The notes under the pieces are model-generated. The model saw only the letters and a list, made by a program, of their open reading frames with translations. It had not been told where the DNA came from and ran no database searches. DNA of 64,000 bases from Mortierella sp. BCC40632 (Eukaryota; Mortierellomycota; Mortierellomycetes; Mortierellales; Mortierellaceae), in contig WAEK01000022.1 in the NCBI GenBank assembly GCA_011634665.1, positions 669,501 through 733,500 of the forward strand, read 5' to 3'. Numbering within the stretch: the stretch's first letter is position 1; the number at the start of each line of letters is the position of its first letter. The translations under genes were made by a program, and so were the position numbers. Shown here in pieces: positions 12,455 through 23,889 of this stretch.

Positions 12455-14774
12455 TCACTCTTCGTCATCTGAGGCAATTAGGAATTCTTGAATCTGTTCC
12501 CGCAGCTTCTCCCTTGGGTCGCTTGTTAGAGAAGCTGAACCATAGCGTCCAGTCGAGGCAGCCACGCCTTTGTGCCTATCCTGCTCATACTCGTATAAGC
12601 TCTTATATCCAATCCGTTCCAGAACAGCCTCCGCGACATGCGGAGGAAACTCAAAGGTGGGTCTTTGGGCCTTTGTGATATCACTATTGCTGCCGCCATC
12701 ATGTCGCTGACTCTCTCCTGAGCCAACCACCTCGTCAAGGGAAATCATTGACTTTAGATCAAGGTCTCGAAGAGTTGTCAGACAGCCATAACAGAGTAGT
12801 GACGAAAATGGGATTGTTTCCAATGAATCTACTTGAAGAGACGATCCACTCGGGCCATTCGAGACAGACTTGGTTCCATCAGCACCGTCCACGCTCTGCT
12901 TACAGCATCCTCCGGCAGGTGATGAGTTGTCGGAAGAGCAACAGCTATCGTTTGTCTTGATACCAGTTCCTACCGTGACTGAAGCCGAGTCGATGCGGCT
13001 ATCAGATTTAGAGTAGATACCGTCCGCCGGCGGCGCGGAAATCACTGTGATCCTGTTCTTCCACTCTTGTACATTCTCTTGGGCGGGTCTATTTTTTTTT
13101 TTTTTTAGAGAAAAAAAAAGGTAGCGGTATAATCCTTGAGTATTAGATCAAGATACGGATGCAGAAAATTCTCTTCCCGACCCCCTCGGTCTCTACCCAG
13201 TACACTTACCCATGACAGACTGGACACCGCTCTGCATATGATACGTCTGGCGCAGTCAACTTCGCTGCCGTCCTACAGACAGTCGCTGCGGTCGATGGGA
13301 ACTCTTTGTCCAGGCCCAAGATAAACTCGCTTGTCAACCCTTGGATACTCTTCACTTCCGCCTTGGATGGCACCATCCATCTCATCCTGGACGAGAGCGA
13401 GTCCTTATCATTATCTCCAATCAGCTCGAGTTGTTTCAGTCGGGCATAGATCTCCACTTCTTTGACAAGGCAGTCCTTGAGAGGGCGAATGATCTTCACA
13501 TCCTTGATCCACAAGGACATGGCAGCGGTTTCATGAGGCAGAGAGAACCCACGGCCCAAGGCTGTCAATGAAATAATCTGGATGGCCACTCGAGTGGCTG
13601 AATCGCCCAATGCCAAGTATGTACAATTTGCACGCCTTGCCTGCTGGGCCAGTAGGCTCGATCGAAAATGTTGGACAATCAGTTCCTTTGCCGTCAAGGT
13701 GGTGAACGAGTCCAGGAGTGCCTTTAGTTTCAGAACCTTCTCGATTTGGGAAAGGCGGCGGTGGTGATGGTGGTGTTCCAGATCATCGGTCTGGATGGCC
13801 TTCTGACAGGATGCATGGTCGATATAAGGCAAAATCTGGGCCAGGAGCTCTGGGGCCTGGCCTGAGGTAGAAAGCTGTTCCCTAGGAAGTGTAGTAATCA
13901 GAGTGGCAAGTGCCTGGAAGCATCCGGAATCGGACCACTCGGGGTCATAGATGTCTTCAATCCTGATTCCATGAAGTTTGTATCCGTATTTAATTGCAAT
14001 CGCCTCAGCCTGCGCCATTGTCGACAGGGTCGAAGTATTGGTTGCATCTCCTTGACTAGCTTGACTCTCATTCAAGCAGGACTCGTCAATATGGCAGAGA
14101 TGGATCTCGTTATAGAGCTTTGGCTGAAGTTTGTTAGAAGCAACTTCGGGTGGTAGTGAATGAAAGACATCAAATAGGTGGATCAGTGATCTAGGAGAAG
14201 GGGGAAGTGATTCATGTTAGACGAAGAAACAGGATGAGATCCCAGGGCCGCAGCAGTAACTTGTGCCTCATCTGATTCGGACAGAATGACGCATGCTATT
14301 GTTACCTTGAAGCTGGACCTCCAGAGAAGGCGAGCATGACATTCTCAGGGTTGGTTACTCGCAAGGGTCGAGTGTTGCGTAGTGCTGTCCTGAACTTGGA
14401 GTCCATGGAGATCAAGAAACAGGGGCTGCGCGGAAGTTCGGAATAGATAATACAATAGTTCAGTAAGGATGGTCATTGCTTAGGAGATAGAAACAACAAC
14501 GGGGTGATAGGAGGATTGCTAAAGTTACTCGCAGTATTCGGCATATCGGATAGTGATAGACGACTTTGCAGTCTTGCATTTGCAACAGAACCCAGCATGG
14601 ACTCGCCTAGCGATGGCTGCAAATGAGCCGGAAAAAAAAGGTGATGATGCAATTGCGAATTAGCATGCATGTGACTAGGCAAAGACTGGCGCTTATTGAT
14701 ATAGTCTATGTTTGGAGACCCTTGCCTCGCTTTTCGGCAGTGGTCAGTGTCGGTTCCTCAACCGAGCAGGACAT
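12455..14774 (-). CDS. NCS2: Cytoplasmic tRNA 2-thiolation protein 2 (Ncs2/Ctu2)
   Basis: Five exons on the minus strand, 14774-14720, 14616-14529, 14425-14306, 14190-13210 and 13088-12455, all GT-AG and in phase, 625 residues. Family marks appear in order: N-terminal zinc cysteines CCKCK (about 29-33) and YCDPCF, the degenerate ATP-pyrophosphatase loop SGGPASRSLIHLFD (about 82-95), HLCHIDESC, and the C-terminal CPVCHGP (410-416) with a matching LCYGC further on. Ncs2 pairs with Ncs6 to thiolate the wobble uridine (mcm5s2U34) of tRNAs for Lys, Glu and Gln, with sulfur passed from the Urm1 pathway. A longer linker than usual between the last two Cys pairs is rich in Ser and Gly. The first exon (start in MSCSVEEP) is supported by the fit of the family's short MCS-type N-terminus but is the least certain. 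It ends tail-to-tail with the ceramide synthase. Confidence 0.92.
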
Positions 14775-16362
14775 GGTGTGCAAACAATGAAGCAAACTGA
14801 TTTTCCTGTAAAACCTTTGTCCCAGTCAAGAGGATGGTTAAAAAAAAATGCGCCACCGATCCGCTGTCGTAGCCAGGTTTGGTCAGGTGATTTCTTAGCC
14901 TGTCGCGGGGAAGCTCGAGATTATTGAGTAATCACGCACTGCAACTTACATGCAGTGCTTCACTTAGTTCTGCCCTTTACTTTGTCTCGAGCTCTCTGGC
15001 GGCAACCCTAGTTCACAGGCATGGAGAGTTCAGGCGCTGCATCTGCTCTGTCTCTGCTTCACTACGGCGCCCTCTCCTCTGCGCTCTTTCCCCTCTCCTG
15101 AGCGGACTGACCTTGGCCAGGGGAGGGGGAGAAATAGGACAGACGCTTGACCAGGTATCTCGTGAGATGATCCATATCAGAAAAGCAATGCTGAAGGACT
15201 GAGAGGAACAGATCTGACTGGACACAGTAGCAGAAACAGGTAGACCTTGTTGTCAGTGACCCACGTTTGCCAACCATCGGTCCATTCTCATTGCATCATT
15301 CCCGCCTCCATCATGACCCTCTCACTCATCAACAGCACTCGTGTTCTCCTGCCAGATACGCCGATATGACAGGTATCTCGACCCCCAGTTTTAGTGTTAA
15401 CACCATCAAAAACATCGACCTTGCCTTAATCAAGGAAGGAGATGCGATTATCCGAAGCGTCTACCTCCGCCTGATTTCTGGAAGTTCAATGATCTTCTAT
15501 CTGTCTGTCTGCCTGCCTGCCTGCCTATCTCATATATCGCGTCGCCTGATCCAAAATCACTCCAAGACTCTTTCCCCCTAACCATCACCCTAGACAAGAG
15601 GGGCCTAACTTTATTTCAAGCTGTAAACATTTTAAAACGAAGAGAAGGTTGCCATGCAGGTACCAGAGAAGAAAATGTTGCCCAGTCATTAACCGTGTGT
15701 GTTTTTTGAAGACTCACAGAATTGTCGAGTAGGAAAGATCGAATGATCTGATAGCTGAATGAACGATCTTCTGGCGCAAAGAATCACCGATTTCTGCTTT
15801 TTGACTCGAGATCGGCGAGGTACCATGGTTAGGATAGGAACGCAAGGATTAGCATTTCCAGTTTGACCAAATTTGGTCAATTGAATGGTGAAATTTCAAG
15901 TAGTGTGTTGCTCAAAAGACTTCGCCATTGGGGTAGCATTTGTTGGCATGGTCTTTGAAGCCTTCCCAGACATAGTTTTGGGTAGACAGGAAGCAGGAGA
16001 ATAAAATCAACTCCAGTTTGCTTTGGTGGCAAAAGGCGCAGCGACAATTTTTGATTGAGAGGAAATGTATGGTATAACTGAGCTTGAAAAATGTCAAGAT
16101 CGAAGATCGAACAGAGAGAAAGTTGAAAAAAAGAGTCCTTAGATCTTGCCGAAAAAAGTTCATCGCGTTCAACAAGGAGGATAGGTAGGCGAGCCGTCGT
16201 CTCCGGACGGTGTCCATTGGGTAAACGGCGTCTTTAAGTGTCCCTTTTGCGAAGCATCGTTGACTATCAAAACAGGGATCCACAAGCATTTGAGATCCAG
16301 TCCCTGCACTTCAGAAACAGACACCCACCCGAGTAATCCCTGCTAGCTTTCACTTTGCCAAA
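14775..16362. other. Gene-poor stretch
   Basis: I see no supportable gene. Short open frames occur at 14924-15202, at 15267-15581 on the plus strand and at 15912-16289 on the minus strand, but none has a recognisable motif or clear splice partners. The frame near 15367-15480 reads coding-like for about 40 codons and may belong to the decayed gene just downstream. A short CTGT/CTGC repeat lies at about 15499-15527. Confidence 0.5.
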
Positions 16363-17119
16363 ATGCCATTTCGTTCCACCACCACCACCGGATCCACACC
16401 TGCGCACGCATTGGTAATGTTGTTCTCAACAGCTGCGGTAAGTTGAATGCCTCAGTAAGAGAAATGCAGAAAGCTTTGGCTATGGTTGGACCTTTGGGAC
16501 CCCAATCCATTTCGATCAAGGATAAACACGTAGCATGCTCAAGCGCATGTTACTGCGATATCTCGACTCCCGGTAGGCCTAGTTGAACTGAGTCCTGTCG
16601 TAGCTCGAAAGTGGAAACTTGGTGAGGGTGACATCTACCCTGACTGCTCTCCAACCTCAGCGCCAGGACTAGAACATCAACTTTCATCTTCATATTATGC
16701 CACTCGACTAACAACTCGGAGCTATGTCGAGATCAATGATGAGATTTTCGAACTGTTCAATAGGGGCTGGTGATTCTCGCTTCATTTAAGTTGTGCCTCG
16801 GCGGTTATTCTTGCCAGATGCTTGAGACATACGGATTACAAAAGACGACAGAGAACCATCTGTTATCCAGAAGGGTGAGACTGCAACTACTTCCCTGTCG
16901 TCCCCCATCAAAACCCAATCCACAGGCTGTGTCGATATACCAATCAAAACGGTATCTTCGTTAAGTTTGACAGAACCCCCATCCTCAGTAGCGGACAGTC
17001 CTGCAATCCTTGGTAATCCAGATTTAAACAAGAACCTTGAGAATTTGGCTTCGCACCTGTCTTCTGATATTGCTATAGCCAAGGCTGTCGCAGGTTATAG
17101 TGAGGGAGAGTTTGCATGA
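16363..17119 (+). pseudogene. Probable decayed multi-exon gene, function unknown
   Basis: Pieces that look like exons occur in order on the plus strand. An ATG at 16363 opens 25 codons ending at a consensus donor GTAAGT at 16438. A segment after an AG near 16480 reads KALAMVGPLGPQSISIKDK until about 16572. A third piece, about 16605-16773, reads RKWKLGEGDIYPDCSPTSAP and onward to a stop, and a fourth, about 16826-17119, reads SLTEPPSSVADSPAILGN and ends EGEFA then TGA. Joining them needs a 31-base intron that is too short, or a frameshift, and there are in-frame stops before the fourth piece. I recognise no domain. A real gene with unusual introns is the alternative. Confidence 0.35.
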
Positions 17120-17501
17120 TATCCCGACGACCGCCGAAGCTCTTTGATCTTTGTAGCATGAAGAGCTGTAAAAATATCCCTTGCAGCTTGCGCAGTTTGC
17201 AAAAGTAGCTCCACAGAACGCAGCAGAACGCAGCAGAACGTGTGCCATTCTAGGGACCAACGACCTTGCGGATGAATCAAGAGACACACACACAAGGAGA
17301 TTCATGCTTAGCTGAAAGCGGATTTGTGCCTTGCACAGGAAAAAGACTCTCAATCGTCTTCACCAAAATAAAGGAGACAGACACAAGATCGTGGACAAGC
17401 ACATCCAAACGGTCTTTCTTTTCAGTATGCAGTGCTGTTCACAAAAATGAAAGCCAGCCATGGCAAAATTTACCATAGTAGGCATCAGAGTGCATTCACC
17501 C

Positions 17502-17546
<45 letters not shown>

Positions 17547-18697
17547 TACTCAATGAGGTCCTCTACAAAATTGAATGGAATATCTATTAAGAGAACCAGC
17601 ATGAGTGGTTTTTTTTGTTGTTGCACTGTTCATTTCCCTGCAGGTCCAGTGTAGGCTCCTGCGCCTTCGAAATTGCTTGCAGGACTGATATGATAATTGC
17701 TCGATTAAAGGAGTTCCTGCTTTCGCATCAAAGGCATTCCGACGCCGCTTGTGATATCTGTTCATTTGGTAGGTCGAAGGTTCTCCAGCAGGTCCATGAA
17801 ACCATTCTTGCCAGAGTGGTTTAAGGGTGTTAGGACGAGACTGCATCGTGTAAGTGGCGACGCAAGATCCTCAACTAAGGCGTCTAGGTCAGTCGGCGCT
17901 GTTAGAAGGCTAGGTCACTAGATGAGAACGACTGTAATGAAGAGGCAGGATGTGGAAAAATCGGAGAGGATGCTGATGGGGATGCTGGTGTGGGCGCATT
18001 GAGGGAGGCAGGACGAGAAGCTGAAGGAGAGACTGGGAACAGAAAAGCTGGACAGGAAACCGGGGACGGAGAAGACGATCGTAGCTCCGGCGATTGAGGC
18101 AGTAGCGGCGGTATGAAAGGCTCATGCGGTGGAAGTGGGGATATGAGACGGGGTAATTTCCGCCGAAGACATGATATCCGATGCGATGGAAGAGAATTGG
18201 TCAAGTCTGGTCTCCTGTCGCTGCAGATAACACTGTTTGCAAGTCGCTTCTCAGGTGATCTATTTGACGCGCAATTGATGCTGACCATAGTTCTCCGTGG
18301 CGCTGCATGTCAGCAACTGAGGTGGGGGATGGGGGATGGTCCAGCATTCAGCCAGTCAGTGTGCGGCAGATCTGATTCGCGAAGTTCCATCCGAATGCGT
18401 GCTGAGCCATCGATGCTCACTTTCTCTTCTCTCTTCCACACTTTCTCGTTCTCTTTTTTTTTTTTCAGTCCTTTTTGCCATCTGTCAGTTCGTCTTCTCT
18501 TCTTTCTCTTTTTTTTTTCTCTCTCTCTCTCTCTCTCCCTCTCTCCCTCTCTCAATCTCCACCTCCCCGTTCGCTCTCTCCTATCCCCTGTCCTGTCCTG
18601 TCCTGTTGATTGCGATCGATCGCCCCTGCCCTTCCGCGTCCATTGTCGGTGTTGTCATGCCATCGCCTGGTCCCGACTGCATTGTTTTCCCCAATGA
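17120..18697. other. Gene-poor stretch with a long poly-T run
   Basis: No supportable gene. It holds a small tandem repeat (CAGAACG-type, about 17215-17241), a 41-base T run (17504-17544), fragments of open frame on both strands around 17560-17850, and CT-rich DNA from 18430 to 18610 that probably forms the leader of the next gene. Confidence 0.45.
17504..17544. repeat. Poly-T run of 41 bases
   Basis: Uninterrupted T homopolymer. On the minus strand it reads as poly-A, which could be the trace of a retrocopied transcript, but no target-site duplication or coding copy was recognised beside it. Confidence 0.8.
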
Positions 18698-20181
18698 CGG
18701 CGATCCTTCAAGCCATCGCCTGACCTCGTCTCCTCGCCCACTCACACTCTTGCCCAGTCTTCCTCTCCTCCATCCCCCGTCGCAACTCTCGCGAACGGCG
18801 CCATTGCATCCTTTCCCCCTACCCCACGCCTAAGCACCAACCCCACACCCACGCCCTCCACCACGACCCCTATTCACGGGGCCAAGTCGGGCCGTCCTGA
18901 AGTAAACAGGGCCGACGGCACTAGCAACGGCAGTAGCAGAGGCAAGAATGTTCCAACGGATGCATCCTTCTACGACAAGCCTCTACCGCCCGTTTCACCA
19001 TCCCTGGCACCTATCTCAGCCGCAGCAGGAGAGGGTGCATCATCATTCGCAACAGCAGCAGCAGCAGTGGTCGTAATAGCGACAGAAGCAACAGCAGCAG
19101 AGGCAATAACAACAGAAATAACAGCAGCCAAGGCCGAAACAACAGCCAAGGGCTCCTCTTCGTCACTGTCCGTCTTGCCCCCACCTGTGCCCGAAAAGGA
19201 CCTCATTTGGAGCGGCCAGAGCACTAGTAACAACAAGTGCGACAAGAGTCGACCCATTGCCACCAGACTGAGCTCACCGTCACCCCAGAGCATGCAGTCG
19301 CGGTCTTCTCTCTCCAGCAAGAGCATTGCGAGCAGTAATAGCAGCAATAGCCATACAAATAGCAGTTCCAACAATAGCAACAGCAAAAGCAATGGTAGTG
19401 TTCACTCGACTGCAACACACACAGCAAAAATCACTGGGGCAGCACGTTCTGCTGGCAACAACAACGAAAGTACTATCCATAGTGGAATCGGCGTTGCCAA
19501 TGGTGACAAAAGCGAAGCGGGCGGTAGCACAACCGAGACGCTGGGTCCATTGAGCCTTCAGCGTTTCCCGACAGGCGAGAGTGAGTACAGGTACCCACAC
19601 TCGACCTCTTCAACACCATCTACTACCCCGCGTGCCACCCGCACTGACCTGTCACCGCCCACTGGTCCAGCTCTCCAGCTTCAACTACCCCTTGGCGCGG
19701 ACGGACCATCTCTCCCGGTACCAACATCAGTATTGACCAATACAGCTGGGGGATCATCCCAGGCCAAGAGCTCTCGGACCACGTCCGTAGTCTCAACTTC
19801 TTCGGCCCGATCTTCTTCCGGCAGTAGTGGATTTAAATTGATGTCCTCGTTCAAGTCATCGGCGCGGCTCTGTCTCCATGGCACCGACAATAGCAAGAGC
19901 AGCAATGGTAATATCATTAACAATAGCAACAGCCCACAGAATGGAGGCGTGCCTGATCCGTATGCAGGCCTACTCACGATCCGACTTCCTCAGTCGCTGT
20001 TGAACAAGTATACCATTGACATGGAAGGATTTCGGCAGGGCAAAGGGATCTGGGGCATTGGCAGGTACAGCTGCACGATCACCGTCGTCTCCAAGACAAA
20101 CGGCAAGAAGGTATGTGCGTGCGCAACGCATCCTCGGCACACGCGCCCCTCCTCCCTCCTCCTTTTCTCGTCCTCTTTCTC

Positions 20182-20257
<76 letters not shown>

Positions 20258-23007
20258 TCTCTGTTCTCGCTTTCACCCCCAAAACATCCCCTAGTCTGTG
20301 CTTCTCACTTGGCTTCTCACTCTATTCCGCCCCTGGCCCTGCGCAGGCAAAGAGAGTTCCCTGACCAACGCCACACGCTCCTCCACATACACACGCAATA
20401 GACACACAACAGACACACACAGCTCAGGTGTCTTGATTGCTGACTCTTTTCTAATTGTCTTTTCTCTCTCTCTTTCCTTTTCCTTCTGTCTCCTTCCCAA
20501 ACTCGCTTATTCACACGCAGTATGTGATCAAACGGGTCTCAAAAGCACTCTTGCCTCCCTCGGCATACTACCACTACCCAACGACCGCTCATCGCCTATG
20601 TACCTGTCCCGCCTGCAAGTCAAGCCGGGATCAGCTCCTCCTCTCGGGCCAGCTCGACCAAACCGAGCTCGAGAACATCCAGGAGGTGTTAGTGATCGAA
20701 AATAAGGGCCGGCGGAAGGAATTACCACAGCCACCTGGTAATGCCACGTCCAAATTCGGGCTCGGTCACGGGCATCGACCCCTCTCTGCAGGCTCCATCT
20801 CTTCAATGTCCCATCCTTCGCCTACTCTTTCTGCAACGACTACGACGACCACGACAACCGCTGGAGCTGCATCAGGAACAATAACATCGCCGGGATTCTG
20901 GTCAGTCAAAGACCGCAAGAATAAGCGTCAAAGCTTCAATCTATACAGCTGTACCAACGCCAGCACTCCCAACCCCCAAGGAAGGTTCTTTAGCTTAGGC
21001 AGTAGTCACGCCCATGGGACAAGCAATGCCAACAGTGCTGCCGTCGGAGGATCCAATACTTCAACGCCAGTAGATACACCTGTCAACTCGAGACCAACAA
21101 CCCCCTCCCCTTCGCCATTGAGGCTCTTCTCATCCTCCCCTCGACCCTCTTCTCCGCAACCAGCTCCATTGAGCCCTGGCAGTCGTAAGAGTAGCGAAAG
21201 ACGAGGTCTCCATAGTAGGAATCACAGTCAGTCCAGTAACCATGAATCGAGACCCGTTGGTGCAAAGGGCGTCTCTGAGACTGCTCAAGTGTCCACTACC
21301 CCCGCGTCAGTAGTATCTCCCATGGCAGGCAAGCTAATGGCTCCTTCAGCCTTGGCACCTGCAATAGTCGCATCCTCAGCATCATCATCATCGTCGTCGT
21401 CATCCTCCTCGTCTTCAGTCTCATCTACGTCGTATTCTCAATCTTCGGGGGCCCTGTCCCGTTCACCAGGACTCCACCCAATGTTGATGACACCAGTCTC
21501 CTGTGCACAGGACGAAGCACAGGAACAACAAAAGGAGGAGTACAAGGGGAATCGAGGGATGGTTTCACAAATAGACCAAGCCGAAAGTGGTCGTCGCAAT
21601 GTTACACATGCACAGGCCATGGTTGCATCGCCGTCTTCACCCCGTGCCTCCTTTGACGGTGCGAATGTTGTGAACGAAAGACTGCTTAAGAAAGACCAGT
21701 TGACTCCAGGACAGCGCGCGTATGCTCTTTTGAGAGGCTACAGTCGCGACCGTGAAGACACAAATGCTATGCCTGGAACGCCCATTTATGCAAAATCAAG
21801 ATTGGCCAAGGCCAAGGGACGTCGATCAACTGGGGCGCTGAGGAGGTGTGCATCGACTCCATCGCTATCAACGGCAGTAACAGGTTTGGATGTGCTTGAG
21901 GACGACCCTTCGAGACAGAACCGACTTCAAGAGATGCCAAGGGGGAAAGTGAGCGAGTGGATTCCACAGCAGCCGGATCAACGCTGGACTGGCAAGGCAC
22001 TCTCACCAAGAGAGACTCTTCCCATGGGACTGGATTTCAGTGAACGCACCAACACTAAGGATGTGCCAAGGCGCTCTTTGGAATGGGCGGCACTACCTGG
22101 AAGAGACGGAAAGAGTCGTCCAACACAGGATAAACAAGATGTCTGGCAACAATCCGAACTAGTGGCAACATCTTTTGATCGCAGAGTCAATCCCTTTGAC
22201 ACCAATGGAGGAGAATTTTTGCAGATGGTCGAGTCACCTCCTGGATCACCGCTACTCAGTGGAACCACTGGCGAGTCCGCTCAGATAGCGCGTCAAAGAC
22301 CGCTGCAATTTACGCCACCACCGCACGCGTTACCCATGGAGCTTGTTCTGCTGCAGACGTATAATGACTCGGATCATTTGCCTGAACATCATGAGTGGAC
22401 TCAGGATCAAGAGTATTGGTACTATGTCACAAAGTGTCATGGAGTACGACGACGCAAGCTCAAGAAGGTGAGCAGTTGGTGGAGACTAGACATGATGAGC
22501 TCGATCGGGAGTGCATTCTCACTTGGCTCAGGGAATGGGAATGGGTCCTCGACGACTGTAGGAGGAAGTAAGGCTGATGGCGTGAATGGTCAGGGGATTG
22601 CGACAATGCCTGTATATCATATGGGTCGGTCAGTATCGACACCTACACAGTCGATGATGATGGCCTCTACAGGAGGTGGCAGTGGAGGAGCTCAAAGTGG
22701 TGGCGAGTGGTCATCCGCAGCTAGTTCGCCTAGAGCATCGGAGGTAGCTCTGAACCGGACAAGTTTGGATTTGAGTTTGAATGGTCTCGACCATCCGGAC
22801 TCAAGTCTGAGTGCGAACATGTTTTTGAATGCTCATACTGTTAGTGGTGGGATTGGATCACTTTCACCAACGCTTGCGGCAACGAGATCCAAAGGATTGA
22901 CAACGATGACGACAGCGACATCGACCTTCAAACGGCCGAGTTCTCCACGGAACAGCCACATGGGCAAATATTACTATGTTGACTGGGAGGAGTATACCTC
23001 TCTTTGA
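18698..23007 (+). CDS. Uncharacterised low-complexity protein with a kinase N-lobe-like segment
   Basis: Two exons are clear: an open frame from 18698 to 20110 and 20521-23007, joined by a 410-base intron (donor GTATGT, acceptor ACGCAG), phase 0, about 1,300 residues. The start is unresolved: no ATG occurs in this frame until 19291, although the frame upstream reads as Ser/Thr/Pro-rich protein from about 18698. Most of the protein is Ser-, Asn-, Thr- and Gly-rich and probably disordered. Around the splice junction lies a folded-looking patch with GIGRYSCTITV, then NGKK, then YVIKRVSKALLPPSAYY, like the glycine loop and beta-3 lysine of a protein kinase, followed by CTCPAC. A second patch near 22340-22480 (QEYWYYVTKCHGVRRRKLKK) and the C-terminus KYYYVDWEEYTSL also look conserved. 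No kinase C-lobe (HRD, DFG) is present. Function is unknown. Confidence 0.7.
20186..20252 (+). repeat. (CT)n microsatellite inside an intron
   Basis: About 33 uninterrupted CT units lie in the 20111-20520 intron of the uncharacterised gene, pyrimidine on the sense strand. Confidence 0.9.
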
Positions 23008-23266
23008 AGGAGGTGTGTCTTGTATTGAGGAGAAAAAAAAAAGGAAAGAAAAAGAAAGAAAGAGAGTAGCTTGGTACAAGACTGACCCTCAAGGGGTTAA
23101 CTTGGTCAAAGACGAGGTAAACAGGGCGGGAATGTGCAAGCCCCCTGGTAGTTTGTGTTTTTTGTTTTGTTTGTAATCGTTTGTTGTTTGATGTCTATGT
23201 AGCTGCACTATTTTTTTTTTTTTTTTTTAATCCCTCGACCTTGTACAATTTTTTTTTCTTTCTACC

Positions 23267-23305
<39 letters not shown>

Positions 23306-23323
23306 TGAAACTTGTGCTCGACC

Positions 23324-23356
<33 letters not shown>

Positions 23357-23889
23357 CTTTTCGACTCTGGTTATCGAGTATCTACAAAAATATACCCATT
23401 GGCCTCTGTTTTCTTTTAGTTCTCTCTTTCCTTCCATCCTTCCTTGTCCCACCTTTTACTCCAAGAAAAAAACGAGAGAGCGATAAGGTGATCAGAGAAC
23501 AAACAGCCTTAATGTTGACCAAGAAAAAGAAAAAGAAGAAAAAGAAAAAAAAAATACATGAGAGCCAATTTTTGTTGTGAGAAAGTCGAAATGTTTTCCT
23601 CCGCACTCTTGGGTGAGGTTTGTATGTGTGCGCAGGTTTTCTTTATGGGATGATAGGGTGATGTGGCATGGGATAGGATGGGATGGGATGGATTACCCAT
23701 CGTCTAGCGCAAAAGAAAAAAAAAAAGTTTTCCCCTTCCGGTAAAATAATATATAAAAAAAAAAAAAATGAAAAGATCAAAACTTCACTTCGATATCTCC
23801 CGAGAGGGAGGGGGGGGGGGGGGGTGGAGGCGGATATGATGGAGGCGAAAGGAGGACTAGTTTTTTTTTTTTGGGGGGGGCCTCTCAGA
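23008..23889. other. Convergent intergenic region
   Basis: This is the 3' flank of two convergent genes. It contains many A, T and CT tracts (CT at about 23270-23301, mixed A/G near 23520-23555, a G run at 23810-23824), with no open frame that looks coding. Confidence 0.6.

Noticed and set aside
12748..13767. Open frames on the plus strand opposite NCS2
   Set aside because: They are antisense shadows of the NCS2 coding exons, which carry all the family motifs.
15267..15581. Plus-strand frame of 104 codons as a small gene
   Set aside because: No motif, no clear leader or partner exons, and its end is a CTGT/CTGC repeat; at most part of the decayed gene downstream.
17504..17544. Poly-T run as the tail of a retrotransposon or retrocopy
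   Set aside because: No element body, reverse-transcriptase frame or flanking duplication was recognised; similar homopolymers occur throughout the window.
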